A stretch of 64,000 nucleotides of DNA from Rubrivivax sp. (lineage in GTDB: Bacteria > Pseudomonadota > Gammaproteobacteria > Burkholderiales > Burkholderiaceae_C): assembly GCA_027490215.1 (NCBI GenBank), contig JAIXYO010000065.1, positions 87,670 to 151,669 of the forward strand. Direction: 5' to 3'. The notes beneath the pieces are model-generated. The model was not told where the DNA came from. It made no database searches and saw nothing but the letters and a program-made list of their open reading frames with translations. The position numbers and the translations under genes are program-made. This document shows positions 29,627-37,969 of this stretch, piece after piece. The first letter of the stretch is position 1. Each line of letters starts with the position of its first letter.

Positions 29627-30571
29627 ATGTCGATCACTTCATTCGCTTTTCTATTTCCTGGTCAGGGCTCACAGGCTGTGGGCATGCTCGATGCCTGGGG
29701 CGACCACCCCGCAGTTGCGCGGACCCTTGCAGAGGCTTCTGATGCGCTGGACTCTGATCTCGCGAGGCTCGTCCGCGAGGGTCCGAAGGAGCAACTCGAC
29801 CTGACGACCAACACGCAACCGGTGATGCTGACAGCAGGTATAGCTTGCTACCGCGCCTGGATGGCCGAAACCGGGCTGGCGCCAGCGGTGGTCGCCGGGC
29901 ATTCGCTGGGTGAGTACAGCGCGTTGGTGGCCGCCGGCTCATTGAGCTTGGCCGATGCCCTGCCGCTGGTGCGATTTCGAGCGCAGGCGATGCAGGAGGC
30001 GGTGCCGGTTGGCATCGGTGCGATGGCAGCGATCCTCGGGCTCGATGCCGACGCGGTGCGCGCCTGCTGCGCCGAGGCCGCGGCGGCCAGCGGCGAAGCC
30101 GTGGAGGCGGCCAACTTCAATGATCCGAAGCAGACCGTGATTTCCGGCTCGCAAGCCGGCGTGTCGAAGGCGTGTGAGTTGCTGAAGGCTGCAGGCGCCA
30201 AGCGCACCTTGCCTTTGCCCGTGTCCGCGCCATTTCATTGCAGCCTGATGAGGCCTGCCGCCGAGCGCTTGAAGGAGCGGCTGGCGTCGGTGACGTTCCA
30301 ATCCCCGGCTGTGCCGGTGGTGAACAACATCGACGTGACCGCCGAAATCGACCCGATGCGCATCCGCGATGCGCTGTATCGGCAGGCTTTCGGACCGGTG
30401 CGCTGGTTCGAGACCGTTCAGGCCATCCGTGCGCGGGGCGTTACTCATCTGATCGAATGCGGCCCTGGGAAAGTGCTTGCAGGCATGGTCAAGCGCATCG
30501 ATGCCGAGGCGATCTCGGCAGCGCTGTTTGATCCTGTTTCGCTGGCTGACGTGCGTGGAGTGCTGGGATGA
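29627..30571 (+). CDS. fabD: Malonyl-CoA:ACP transacylase
   Basis: Loads malonyl groups onto ACP. The 314-residue protein begins FAFLFPGQGSQAVGM and has the nucleophile Ser93 in GHSLGEYSAL and the catalytic His204 in SAPFHCSLM. ATG 29627 gives the standard N-terminus MSITSFAFLFPGQGSQ. It overlaps fabG by four bases (ATGA at 30568-30571). Length is normal. Confidence 0.97.
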   Translation: MSITSFAFLFPGQGSQAVGMLDAWGDHPAVARTLAEASDALDSDLARLVREGPKEQLDLTTNTQPVMLTAGIACYRAWMAETGLAPAVVAGHSLGEYSALVAAGSLSLADALPLVRFRAQAMQEAVPVGIGAMAAILGLDADAVRACCAEAAAASGEAVEAANFNDPKQTVISGSQAGVSKACELLKAAGAKRTLPLPVSAPFHCSLMRPAAERLKERLASVTFQSPAVPVVNNIDVTAEIDPMRIRDALYRQAFGPVRWFETVQAIRARGVTHLIECGPGKVLAGMVKRIDAEAISAALFDPVSLADVRGVLG

Positions 30572-31317
30572 CGACTGAACAAACAACGACCCGTATCGCG
30601 CTGGTGACCGGTGCCTCGCGCGGCATCGGCCGGGCGATTGCGCTTGAACTGGCTCAACGCGGTCTGACGGTGATCGGTACTGCGACGACTGAATTGGGAG
30701 CGCAGGCGATCAGCGAGGCGCTGGCTGCTTTTCCGGGTTGCTCCGGCGCCTGTCTTGACGTGAACGATGCGACCGCTGTCGATCAGACGGTCGACGCTGT
30801 TCTGAAGGCCCATGGCGCACTGCATGTGCTGGTCAACAACGCCGGCATCACCCGCGACAACCTGTCGATGCGGATGAGGGATGCCGATTGGGACGCGGTC
30901 ATCGACACCAACCTGAATGCTGTGTTCCGCCTCAGCCGAGCCGTGATTCGGCCCATGGTCAAGCAGCGGTACGGGCGCATCATCAATATCACCTCGGTCG
31001 TGGGCGCCAGCGGCAATGCCGGTCAGGCTAACTACGCTGCGGCCAAGGCCGGCGTGGCTGGCATGACCCGCTCTTTGGCGCGTGAGCTGGGCAGCCGCAG
31101 CATCACGGTGAACTGCGTGGCGCCGGGCTTCATTGCCACAGACATGACCGACGCCCTGCCAGCCACGCAGAAGGAAGCCCTGCTGACGCAGATTCCGCTC
31201 GGCAGGCTCGGCAGTGTCGACGATGTGGCCCATGCGGTGGCCTTCCTCGCGTCCGATGCCGCGGGCTACATCACCGGCACCGAACTGCATGTCAACGGCG
31301 GCATGTTCATGAACTGA
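30568..31317 (+). CDS. fabG: 3-oxoacyl-ACP reductase
   Basis: NADPH-dependent reductase of the fatty-acid elongation cycle. The 249-residue SDR protein has the cofactor motif TGASRGIGRAIA, NNAG at residues 90-93, and the catalytic Ser143, Tyr156 and Lys160 (YAAAK). The C-terminus GYITGTELHVNGGMFMN is typical of FabG. It is translationally coupled to fabD and followed 128 bp later by acpP. Confidence 0.97.
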   Translation: MTTEQTTTRIALVTGASRGIGRAIALELAQRGLTVIGTATTELGAQAISEALAAFPGCSGACLDVNDATAVDQTVDAVLKAHGALHVLVNNAGITRDNLSMRMRDADWDAVIDTNLNAVFRLSRAVIRPMVKQRYGRIINITSVVGASGNAGQANYAAAKAGVAGMTRSLARELGSRSITVNCVAPGFIATDMTDALPATQKEALLTQIPLGRLGSVDDVAHAVAFLASDAAGYITGTELHVNGGMFMN

Positions 31318-31445
31318 CCGCCCTCGGCGCATCAATCCATCGAACCGGATTGCCCGGCCGGCCGAAGCGCGCACCGTCTCCGTGAGGCGACATGTTGCAA
31401 CCTTTAGAATCCCGGGCTGTTTCAGACAACACTCCTGGAGGAGTC

Positions 31446-31685
31446 ATGAGCGATATCGAATCCCGTGTCAAGAAAATCATCGCCGAACAACTGGGCGTAC
31501 CCGAATCTGACGTCTCCAACGAAAAGGCCTTCGTCGCTGATCTGGGTGCGGATTCACTCGATACGGTCGAACTGGTGATGGCCCTCGAAGACGAGTTCGG
31601 TATCGAGATTCCAGACGAAGAAGCCGAAAAAATCACCACGGTTCAACTCGCGATCGACTACGCGTTGAAGCACCAAAAGGCCTGA
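31446..31685 (+). CDS. acpP: Acyl carrier protein
   Basis: A 79-residue acidic carrier protein. Ser37 in [10 protein letters not shown] receives the 4'-phosphopantetheine group; the holo-ACP synthase gene acpS lies in this window at 44658. The N-terminus [18 protein letters not shown] matches the family. A strong AGGAG occurs just upstream (GGAGGAGTC before the ATG), as expected for a highly expressed gene. The 128-bp upstream gap probably holds its own promoter, though no element was clear. Confidence 0.98.
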   Translation: MSDIESRVKKIIAEQLGVPESDVSNEKAFVADLGADSLDTVELVMALEDEFGIEIPDEEAEKITTVQLAIDYALKHQKA

Positions 31686-31779
31686 GACCGAGCCTCCATT
31701 GCATGCATTTCCGCCCGCCATGTTCGATTGATCCAGCCTGCTTGACAACCAGCGGGCTCGCTCCACATTGGGGATGCCA

Positions 31780-33024
31780 ATGACCCGGCGTCGCGTTGTG
31801 GTCACCGGACTGGGACTGATCAGCCCAGTTGGCAATTCGGTCAAGGAAGGCTGGGCCAACATCCTGGCAGGCCGCTCCGGCATTGCCAACATCACCCGCT
31901 TCGATGCGTCCAGCTTCTCGTGCCGTATCGCGGGAGAGGTGAAGAACTTCAATGTCGAGGACTACTTCCCCGCGAAGGAAGCCCGACACATGGATGTCTT
32001 CATGCAGTTCGGCATGGCGGCATCAATTCAGGCGGTGCGCGACTCCGGTCTGAACACCAATGACGAGCTGAGCGAAGAGCAGGCCGAGCGAATCGGCTGT
32101 CTGGTCGGCTCTGGCATCGGTGGCCTGCCTTTGATCGAGGCCACTCACGCGGAGCTGTCGGCACGCGGCCCCCGCCGCATTTCTCCGTTCTTCGTGCCAG
32201 CCTCGATCATCAACATGATCTCTGGCCACCTGTCGATCAAGTTCGGTTTCCAGGGGCCCAACCTGGCGATCGTGACGGCCTGCACCACTGGCTTGCACTG
32301 CATCGGAGAAGCCGGCCGCATGATCGAATACGGTGACGCCGACGTGATGGTCGCCGGCGGTGCAGAGGCCACAGTGTCGCCGCTGGGCGTTGGCGGCTTC
32401 GCGGCCGCGCGGGCGTTGTCCACCCGCAACGAGGACCCTGCAACCGCGTCGCGCCCGTGGGACAGAGACCGTGACGGCTTCGTTCTGGGGGAAGGCGCTG
32501 GTGCCATGGTGCTTGAAGAGTACGAGCATGCGAAGCGGCGCGGCGCCACGATTTACGCTGAGCTGGTTGGCTACGGCATGGGTGCTGACGCGCATCACAT
32601 GACTGCGCCCAGCGTGGATGGCCCTAAGCGGTCCATGCGCGCGGCCCTGCGCAACGCCGGTGTGTCGGCCGATCAGGTGCACTACCTGAATGCCCATGGA
32701 ACATCGACGCCGCTGGGTGACGTGAACGAAACCAACGCGATCAAGCTTGCGTTTGGTGACCACGCGCACAAGCTGGCTGTCAGTTCCACCAAGTCGATGA
32801 CCGGGCACCTGCTCGGCGGTGCAGGGGGCATCGAATCGCTGTTCACTGTGCTGGCGGTACGCGATCAGGTGGCGCCGCCGACGATCAACATCTTCAATCA
32901 GGATCCTGAATGCGACCTTGATTACTGCGCCAACGCAGCGCGCGAGATGAAAATCGAACTGGCAGTCAAGAACAATTTCGGGTTTGGGGGAACCAACGGC
33001 ACGCTCGTTTTCAAGCGTGTCTGA
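31780..33024 (+). CDS. fabF: Beta-ketoacyl-ACP synthase II
   Basis: Condensing enzyme that elongates acyl-ACP with malonyl-ACP. The 414-residue protein has the active-site Cys in [12 protein letters not shown] (Cys168) and the two His in [11 protein letters not shown] and [11 protein letters not shown]; it ends [14 protein letters not shown]. The start is placed at ATG 31780, giving [12 protein letters not shown] as in the family, with GGGG at 31770-31773 as a possible ribosome-binding site. In-frame alternatives are ATG 31774 and TTG 31768. Confidence 0.95.
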   Translation: MTRRRVVVTGLGLISPVGNSVKEGWANILAGRSGIANITRFDASSFSCRIAGEVKNFNVEDYFPAKEARHMDVFMQFGMAASIQAVRDSGLNTNDELSEEQAERIGCLVGSGIGGLPLIEATHAELSARGPRRISPFFVPASIINMISGHLSIKFGFQGPNLAIVTACTTGLHCIGEAGRMIEYGDADVMVAGGAEATVSPLGVGGFAAARALSTRNEDPATASRPWDRDRDGFVLGEGAGAMVLEEYEHAKRRGATIYAELVGYGMGADAHHMTAPSVDGPKRSMRAALRNAGVSADQVHYLNAHGTSTPLGDVNETNAIKLAFGDHAHKLAVSSTKSMTGHLLGGAGGIESLFTVLAVRDQVAPPTINIFNQDPECDLDYCANAAREMKIELAVKNNFGFGGTNGTLVFKRV

Positions 33025-33041
33025 GGGTCGACTGCGGCGTC

Positions 33042-33533
33042 ATGCAAGCGGCGTCGGCAGTGCAAGTGACGGTCCGGCGCTTCGGTGTCTGGAACGCATT
33101 ACTTGGCATGATCAGCGGGACGACGTTGGCCGTCGCAATGGCTTGGTTGGTCATCCACCATGACGATCCGTTCGACGGGATCAGCATGCCCCTGATCTTT
33201 TCCCTGCTGGTGAGTTTGCTCGGAACGATTGATCTGGTGCGGCGACAGCCAATCGTGCTGAGATGGGATGCGCAGCGCTGGCACGTCACCGATCCCAGCC
33301 GCGGTGCAGTCGAGATCGAGTTGCTCGGGCTGAGCGTCGTGCTGGATCTTGGCAACTGGATGCTGCTGAAACTCCATGCCGATCTGCAGCCGTACCGTCT
33401 GCGAAGCGGATGGATCCCGGTGCAACGCCGCGGTATGGAGACCCATTGGCAGTCCTTGCGCTGTGCACTGTATGTCCGCGGCGCGCAGTCGACTCGGACC
33501 ACCGCAATCGATCGGCAGGTCTCGCGTGGTTGA
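33042..33533 (+). CDS. Small two-helix membrane protein between fabF and rpoE, function unknown
   Basis: A 163-residue protein with two hydrophobic helices near the N-terminus (about residues 14-37 and 50-64) and a soluble C-terminal domain of about 95 residues (PIVLRWDAQRWHVTD... LHADLQPYRLRSGWIPVQRRG). The layout recalls the YgfX/CptA type: two helices followed by a compact domain that opens with a W-D-G-like strand. Similar unnamed genes occupy this slot upstream of rpoE in Burkholderiales, from memory. It is 4 bp from rpoE, so probably co-transcribed. No function is assigned. Confidence 0.7.
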   Translation: MQAASAVQVTVRRFGVWNALLGMISGTTLAVAMAWLVIHHDDPFDGISMPLIFSLLVSLLGTIDLVRRQPIVLRWDAQRWHVTDPSRGAVEIELLGLSVVLDLGNWMLLKLHADLQPYRLRSGWIPVQRRGMETHWQSLRCALYVRGAQSTRTTAIDRQVSRG

Positions 33534-33537
33534 TCGC

Positions 33538-34146
33538 ATGAGCGCTCCTGACGCCGACGCGCCGCTGATCGATCGGGTCAAGCAAGGTGACGTCAAGGCC
33601 TTCGAGATGCTCGTTGTCAAGTACCAGCGTCGTATCGAACGTCTGATCGGGCGCATGGTCAGGGATGTCGATCTGGTGCCTGACATCGCGCAAGAGACTT
33701 TCATCCGCGCTTACCGTGCCATTCCACAGTTCCGTGGCGAGAGTGCGTTCTATACCTGGCTCTACCGGATCGCGGTCAACACTGCCAAGAAAGCGCTGGG
33801 TGAGCTCAAGCGCGATTTGCTTGTGACCGACGCATCGAGAGCGTCTCATGACGACGAAGATGAAACTTCCCGCACTGAGAACGAACTAACTGACGGTGAA
33901 ACGCCTGAATCGTTGCTCGCCAGCAAGGAAGTGGCCATAACGGTCAACGCCGCCATCAATGCGTTGTCTGAAGATCTGCGGCAGGCAATCACTTTGCGTG
34001 AGATTGAGGGTTTGAGCTACGAAGAGATTGCAGAATTGATGAATTGCCCGATCGGCACGGTGAGATCACGGATTTTTCGCGCCCGGGAGGCGATTGCACT
34101 GCGTTTGCGACCCTTGTTGGACACTCAGGTCGGTGAGCGGTGGTGA
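33538..34146 (+). CDS. rpoE: RNA polymerase sigma factor RpoE (sigma-E, AlgU type)
   Basis: ECF sigma factor of the envelope stress response. The 202-residue protein has the region 2 segment RDVDLVPDIAQETFIRAYRA with FRGESAFYTWLYRIAVNTAK, and the region 4 helix-turn-helix LREIEGLSYEEIAELMNCPIG then TVRSRIFRARE. A charged linker of ~25 residues (DDEDETSRTENELTDGE) joins them. ATG 33538 is chosen; an in-frame GTG at 33526 is possible. rseA, rseB and mucD follow, the standard regulatory cluster. Confidence 0.95.
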   Translation: MSAPDADAPLIDRVKQGDVKAFEMLVVKYQRRIERLIGRMVRDVDLVPDIAQETFIRAYRAIPQFRGESAFYTWLYRIAVNTAKKALGELKRDLLVTDASRASHDDEDETSRTENELTDGETPESLLASKEVAITVNAAINALSEDLRQAITLREIEGLSYEEIAELMNCPIGTVRSRIFRAREAIALRLRPLLDTQVGERW

Positions 34147-34217
34147 TCATGAGCAGGCTTTGACTGCGGTCGGGGCCTCGGGTGATGTGTGTTTTGGGGT
34201 GGGGACGGGAGATTGTC

Positions 34218-34904
34218 ATGGCAGATCATTCGGGTTCCGGGTCCGACCCGGGGCGCGCACGAGGCGAGGAGTTGTCGGCGTTGCTCGACGGCGAATTGCA
34301 GGGCGTCCCGGTCGAGCGCATCTGTTCTGAATGGCGCGCTGATGAGCGCAGCCGTCTCACCTGGCATTCCTACGCCCTGATCGGCGACGTCCTGCGCTGC
34401 GAGGATTTGGCGCACTCCTGCGCGAGTGACGAGCAGTTTCTGCGCGATTTTCGTAAGCGGATGGCGGCCGAACCGGTCGTCCTGGCTCCGCGTGCGTTTC
34501 AGCATTCTGTCGAGGGCTCGTCGGGTGATGGCGAGTCGCCAACGGTTCGGCCCGGGCCTGCCTGGGCGTGGCCGGCGGCCTTGGCCGCGGGATTTGTGGT
34601 TGTCGTGGGTGCTGTTGTCGGTGTGCAGCATCCCGGCGTGACCGCGAGCCCTGAGCCTCAGATTGCGGCGGTGCCCGCAGGCAATTCCCCCGACTCGCTG
34701 ATGAAGGTAAGTCGTACGGAAGACGCTGCGCCTCCATCGGATGTTTACCCCGCAGGGATGGAGTTGGTGTTTGACGGGCAGATCATTCGCGATCCGCGCC
34801 TGGATCGGTACCTGCTGGCCCACAAGCAGTTTGCCAGCACCTCGGTGCTAGGGCCGTCCTCGGGTCTGTTGCGCAATGCGGCCGTCGAAGTCCCTGAGCG
34901 GTGA
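34218..34904 (+). CDS. rseA: Anti-sigma-E factor RseA
   Basis: Inner-membrane anti-sigma factor that holds RpoE inactive until proteolysis under envelope stress. The 228-residue protein has a cytoplasmic N-terminal RseA domain (EELSALLDGELQGVPVERIC... SRLTWHSYALIGDVLR), one transmembrane helix (WPAALAAGFVVVVGAVVGV, about residues 116-134) and a periplasmic C-terminal half. ATG 34218 (MADHSGSG) is taken over an earlier in-frame ATG at 34182. It lies 71 bp after rpoE and runs close to, or into, rseB. Confidence 0.9.
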   Translation: MADHSGSGSDPGRARGEELSALLDGELQGVPVERICSEWRADERSRLTWHSYALIGDVLRCEDLAHSCASDEQFLRDFRKRMAAEPVVLAPRAFQHSVEGSSGDGESPTVRPGPAWAWPAALAAGFVVVVGAVVGVQHPGVTASPEPQIAAVPAGNSPDSLMKVSRTEDAAPPSDVYPAGMELVFDGQIIRDPRLDRYLLAHKQFASTSVLGPSSGLLRNAAVEVPER

Positions 34905-35955
34905 GCCATTGAACGTGCACGCCGTGGATCGGCGTCGGGCGCGGGTGGTCTCGGCTGGGTCGAGGCTGATGGTGTCCCTGATGTTTCTGATCTTCGCAGC
35001 TCAGGCGGTAGCAGCCCCAGGCGTGGCGGTCGAACCGCAGGAAGTGCGAGAGTGGCTCACGCGCATCCAAGCCGCGGCTAACCAGCGGAATTTCCAGGGC
35101 ACGTTCGTCGTCAGTTCTTCGGGCGCGATGACCAGTGCGCGCATCTCGCATTTCTACGATGGCACTGACCAGTTCGAGCGGATCGAGCCGTTGGATGGAC
35201 AAGCACGCCAGGTGCTCCGACATAACGGTGTCGTGCACACCGTCTGGCCTTTCGACAAGGTCACGCTGATTGAGCAGCGCGATGTGCTCGGTTCATTCCC
35301 GTCCTTGGTGCAGGGCACCGACGACAACGTCGCAGATTTCTACGACGTGCATCTGCAGCCCGCCGAACGCGTCGCTGGTCACGATGCCAATGTGCTGATG
35401 CTCAAGCCGCGCGACGAATTCCGCTACGGCTATCGACTGTGGACTGACAAGCAAACTGGCTTGCTGCTGCGCGCTGAAATCCTCAATGCGCTGGGCGAGA
35501 CGCTAGAGACCTCGGCGTTTTCAAATGTGGACATAGGTGTGCGATCGCAGCCCAACTTGGTTCTGTTGCCGATGCGCAAGCTGGCCGGCCACCGCGTCGT
35601 CAAGCCGCAACTGACGGCGACCCGGCTCGAAGCAGAAGGCTGGCGGCTGCGCAAGACGGTCCCAGGATTCCGGCAACTGAGTTGCATCCGCAGGCCGCTT
35701 GACCTACTGGCAACCGCTGATCGGAAATCGGCATCCAACCATCTGATCCAGACGGTTTTTTCCGATGGCATCACCAACGTGTCGTTGTTCATCGAACCGT
35801 ACAACGTTGATCGACACCCGCAGCCAGCCATCACCGTCGTTGGTGCCACCCAGACGCTGATGAGCCGCCAGGGGGATTTCTGGATCACGGTGGTTGGTGA
35901 TGTGCCGAGGGTGACGCTGCGGGCCTTCTACGAAGCCGTGGATCGCAGCAAGTAA
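34876..35955 (+). CDS. rseB: Periplasmic regulator RseB/MucB
   Basis: Binds the periplasmic part of RseA and protects it from cleavage. The 359-residue product has a signal peptide (LMVSLMFLIFAAQAVAAPG) and the MucB/RseB domain: WLTRIQAAANQRNFQGTFV near the start and LKPRDEFRYGYRLWTDKQTG in the lipid-binding half. ATG 34876 overlaps the rseA end by 29 bases; an alternative GTG at 34915, after the rseA stop, would leave a 346-residue precursor with the same mature protein. The start is therefore uncertain, the identity is not. Confidence 0.9.
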   Translation: MRPSKSLSGEPLNVHAVDRRRARVVSAGSRLMVSLMFLIFAAQAVAAPGVAVEPQEVREWLTRIQAAANQRNFQGTFVVSSSGAMTSARISHFYDGTDQFERIEPLDGQARQVLRHNGVVHTVWPFDKVTLIEQRDVLGSFPSLVQGTDDNVADFYDVHLQPAERVAGHDANVLMLKPRDEFRYGYRLWTDKQTGLLLRAEILNALGETLETSAFSNVDIGVRSQPNLVLLPMRKLAGHRVVKPQLTATRLEAEGWRLRKTVPGFRQLSCIRRPLDLLATADRKSASNHLIQTVFSDGITNVSLFIEPYNVDRHPQPAITVVGATQTLMSRQGDFWITVVGDVPRVTLRAFYEAVDRSK

Positions 35956-36025
35956 GTTTTCTGTGAATAACTGATGCAGTGACTGCCATGTCAGTCACTG
36001 CCCAATTGAGACAAGAGTACCGAAC

Positions 36026-37525
36026 ATGCAGATCTTCTTTTCCTGGGCCCAGTTTGCCCGTCGCTCCCTCATGTCCACGGCCTTGAGGGCCTCGCGCCGT
36101 TCCGTCGGTGCGCTTGCCGCCGTGCTGGTGTTGTCCGCCGGCATGCCCGTTGTCGGACAGGCGCAAGGGCTGCCGGATTTCACGGTGCTGGTCGAGAACG
36201 TTGGTGGATCGGTGGTGAATATCCGAACTACGGAACGGCCGCGGGCAGGGCGCGGCAGCGGTGCTCCCGAGATGGACGAGGATATGCTGGAGTTTTTCAA
36301 GCGCTTCGGGGTCCCCATTCCTGGTCCGCAGAATCCGCGGCGCGCACCACAGCCATCCGCCCCCCAGGAAAGCGAGCCGCAACAACGTGGCGTGGGTTCC
36401 GGCTTCATCTTGAACGCCGAAGGTTATGTGATGACCAACGCGCACGTGGTCGAGGGCGCTGAAGAGGTCTTCGTCACGCTGACCGACAAGCGCGAGTTCA
36501 AGGCCCGCGTCATCGGCGCTGACAAGCGGACAGATGTGGCCGTGGTCAAGATTGAGGCAGCTGGTCTGCAGGCAGTTCGGGTCGGTGACGTCAGCCGCTT
36601 GAAGGTTGGCGAGTGGGTCATCGCGATCGGATCGCCGTTCGGACTTGAGAACACCGTCACCGCCGGAATCGTCAGCGCCAAGGCGCGCGACACCGGTGAC
36701 TTCCTGCCCTTCATCCAGACCGATGTGGCGATCAATCCTGGTAATTCGGGCGGTCCCTTGATCAACATGCGAGGTGAAGTGGTCGGCATCAATTCCCAGA
36801 TATACAGCCGATCCGGCAGCTTCATCGGCATTTCGTTCGCTATCCCTATCGATGAGGCGATCCGTGTTGCCGACCAGCTGCGCACCAGCGGGCGCGTCAT
36901 TCGCGGTCGCATCGGCGTGCAGATCGATCAGGTGACCAAGGAAGTGGCTGAATCGATCGGTCTGGGCAAGCCCAGCGGCGCGATGGTGCGCAGCGTCGAG
37001 GCAGGAGGTCCGGCGGACAAGGCAGGGGTCGAAGCCGGTGACATCATCACGAGGTTCGATGGCCGCGCGATAGATAAGGCGGGGGACCTGCCGCGCATCG
37101 TGGGCAGCGTCAAGCCGGGGACCAAGGCGACCCTTGAGGTTTTCCGCCGGGGTGCGTCGAAGGAGTTGAGTGTGACCGTCGTGGAACTGGAGGCCGAGCG
37201 ACCGCGCAGCGCGCCGGTCGAGCGAAACACCCCGAAACTACCGGCAGTGATCGGGCTTCTGGGCCTCGCAGTCTCCGACCTGAGCGACGCGCAGAAATCC
37301 GAGCTCAAGGTCAAGAACGGCGTTCGCGTCGAAGCCGTCGAAGGTGCCGGTGCCAAAGCAGGCATTCGTGAGGGAGACATCGTCTTGTCACTCGACAAGA
37401 CGGAAATCAGCAGTGTCAAGCAGTTTGAGGCCGCCATCAGCAAGCTGGACAAGCCGAAATCGGTGACCCTGCTGGTCAAGCGTGGCGAATGGGTTAACTA
37501 CATCGTGATCCGTCCTGCGAGGTAA
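36026..37525 (+). CDS. mucD: Periplasmic serine protease MucD/DegP, HtrA family
   Basis: A 499-residue HtrA protease for damaged envelope proteins and sigma-E control. A signal peptide (about residues 24-47, ending GQAQG) precedes a trypsin-like domain with His140 (TNAHVV), Asp170 (KRTDVAV) and Ser241 (NPGNSGGPL). Two PDZ domains follow (about residues 290-385 and 400-495). A further in-frame Met at codon 16 is possible. It is the last gene of the rpoE cluster, 70 bp after rseB. The Q-linker PAPQESEPQQ-like segment sits before the protease domain. Confidence 0.95.
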   Translation: MQIFFSWAQFARRSLMSTALRASRRSVGALAAVLVLSAGMPVVGQAQGLPDFTVLVENVGGSVVNIRTTERPRAGRGSGAPEMDEDMLEFFKRFGVPIPGPQNPRRAPQPSAPQESEPQQRGVGSGFILNAEGYVMTNAHVVEGAEEVFVTLTDKREFKARVIGADKRTDVAVVKIEAAGLQAVRVGDVSRLKVGEWVIAIGSPFGLENTVTAGIVSAKARDTGDFLPFIQTDVAINPGNSGGPLINMRGEVVGINSQIYSRSGSFIGISFAIPIDEAIRVADQLRTSGRVIRGRIGVQIDQVTKEVAESIGLGKPSGAMVRSVEAGGPADKAGVEAGDIITRFDGRAIDKAGDLPRIVGSVKPGTKATLEVFRRGASKELSVTVVELEAERPRSAPVERNTPKLPAVIGLLGLAVSDLSDAQKSELKVKNGVRVEAVEGAGAKAGIREGDIVLSLDKTEISSVKQFEAAISKLDKPKSVTLLVKRGEWVNYIVIRPAR

Positions 37526-37787
37526 CTTGGGAAGTTGGCTTGTTTGTGTGCGCCCACATTCTCGGATCTACTTGCCTCGTCAATCGACTGTGTCGTGTCA
37601 TTCGACTGACAGCTGCGAGTGAGATGCCGGCCCAGGAGGAGCCACTTTCCCAGGGATGCGTAGTGCCAAGATAACAGACTGTTTTCTGTGCATAAACTGT
37701 GCACAAGTTTTCTGTTGGCGATGCGCAACGATCGCCAAACAAGCACTGGCGCGGTTCTGCGGACATGCTTTTGGCTACAATCAAGTC
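37526..37787. other. Non-coding part of the mucD-lepA gap
   Basis: No gene is seen in this stretch. It is less GC-rich than its surroundings and includes two direct copies of GTTTTCTGT around 37680-37720 flanking TGTGCATAAACTGTGCACA, a short palindrome-like sequence that could be an operator or part of a promoter. A -10-like TACAAT lies at 37776-37781 just before the predicted small RNA; no good -35 was found at 16-18 bp. Confidence 0.4.
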
Positions 37788-37852
37788 CCAACAAGCAGTT
37801 GCCAAACATTTTTGTTGGAAGGCGCGTCAATCGTTCGACGTGCCTTTTTTTT
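37788..37852 (+). ncRNA. Predicted small RNA: hairpin plus intrinsic terminator
   Basis: Two hairpins lie back to back. The first pairs CCAACAA (37788-37794) with TTGTTGG (37812-37818). The second pairs AAGGCGCGTC (37819-37828) with GACGTGCCTT (37837-37846, one G-U pair) and runs into eight T, a good rho-independent terminator. TACAAT at 37776-37781 could be the -10 for a start near 37788, giving a transcript of about 65 nt. It could instead be just the mucD operon terminator with an accessory stem. Confidence 0.5.
37819..37852 (+). terminator. Intrinsic terminator upstream of lepA
   Basis: A 10-bp stem with one G-U pair and an 8-nt loop is followed by a T8 tract. It can end the mucD transcript or the predicted small RNA. 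Its position means lepA must have a promoter downstream of or within 37820-37969. Confidence 0.75.
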
Positions 37853-37855
37853 AGC

Positions 37856-37927
37856 TTCAGCACAGGCCTGCGGCCTTTCACATCGCTCCGCGATTGAGAG
37901 CTTTTGCTGAAACGGCTGCGCCGTTTT
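37856..37927 (+). promoter_or_regulatory. Predicted branched leader RNA of lepA
   Basis: TTCAGCA (37856-37862) pairs with TGCTGAA (37905-37911), enclosing GGCC-TGC-GGCC (37865-37875) and ATCGC-TCC-GCGAT (37882-37894). AAACGGC-TGC-GCCGTTT (37910-37926) follows and shares two bases with the closing stem. This could be a multi-branch leader with a terminator-like last hairpin, about 45 nt before the lepA start. It is a fold read by eye with no energy calculation. Confidence 0.35.
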
Positions 37928-37969
37928 GGCACCTCATCGAAGCTCCACTGAAGAACACTCGCAGTCAGC

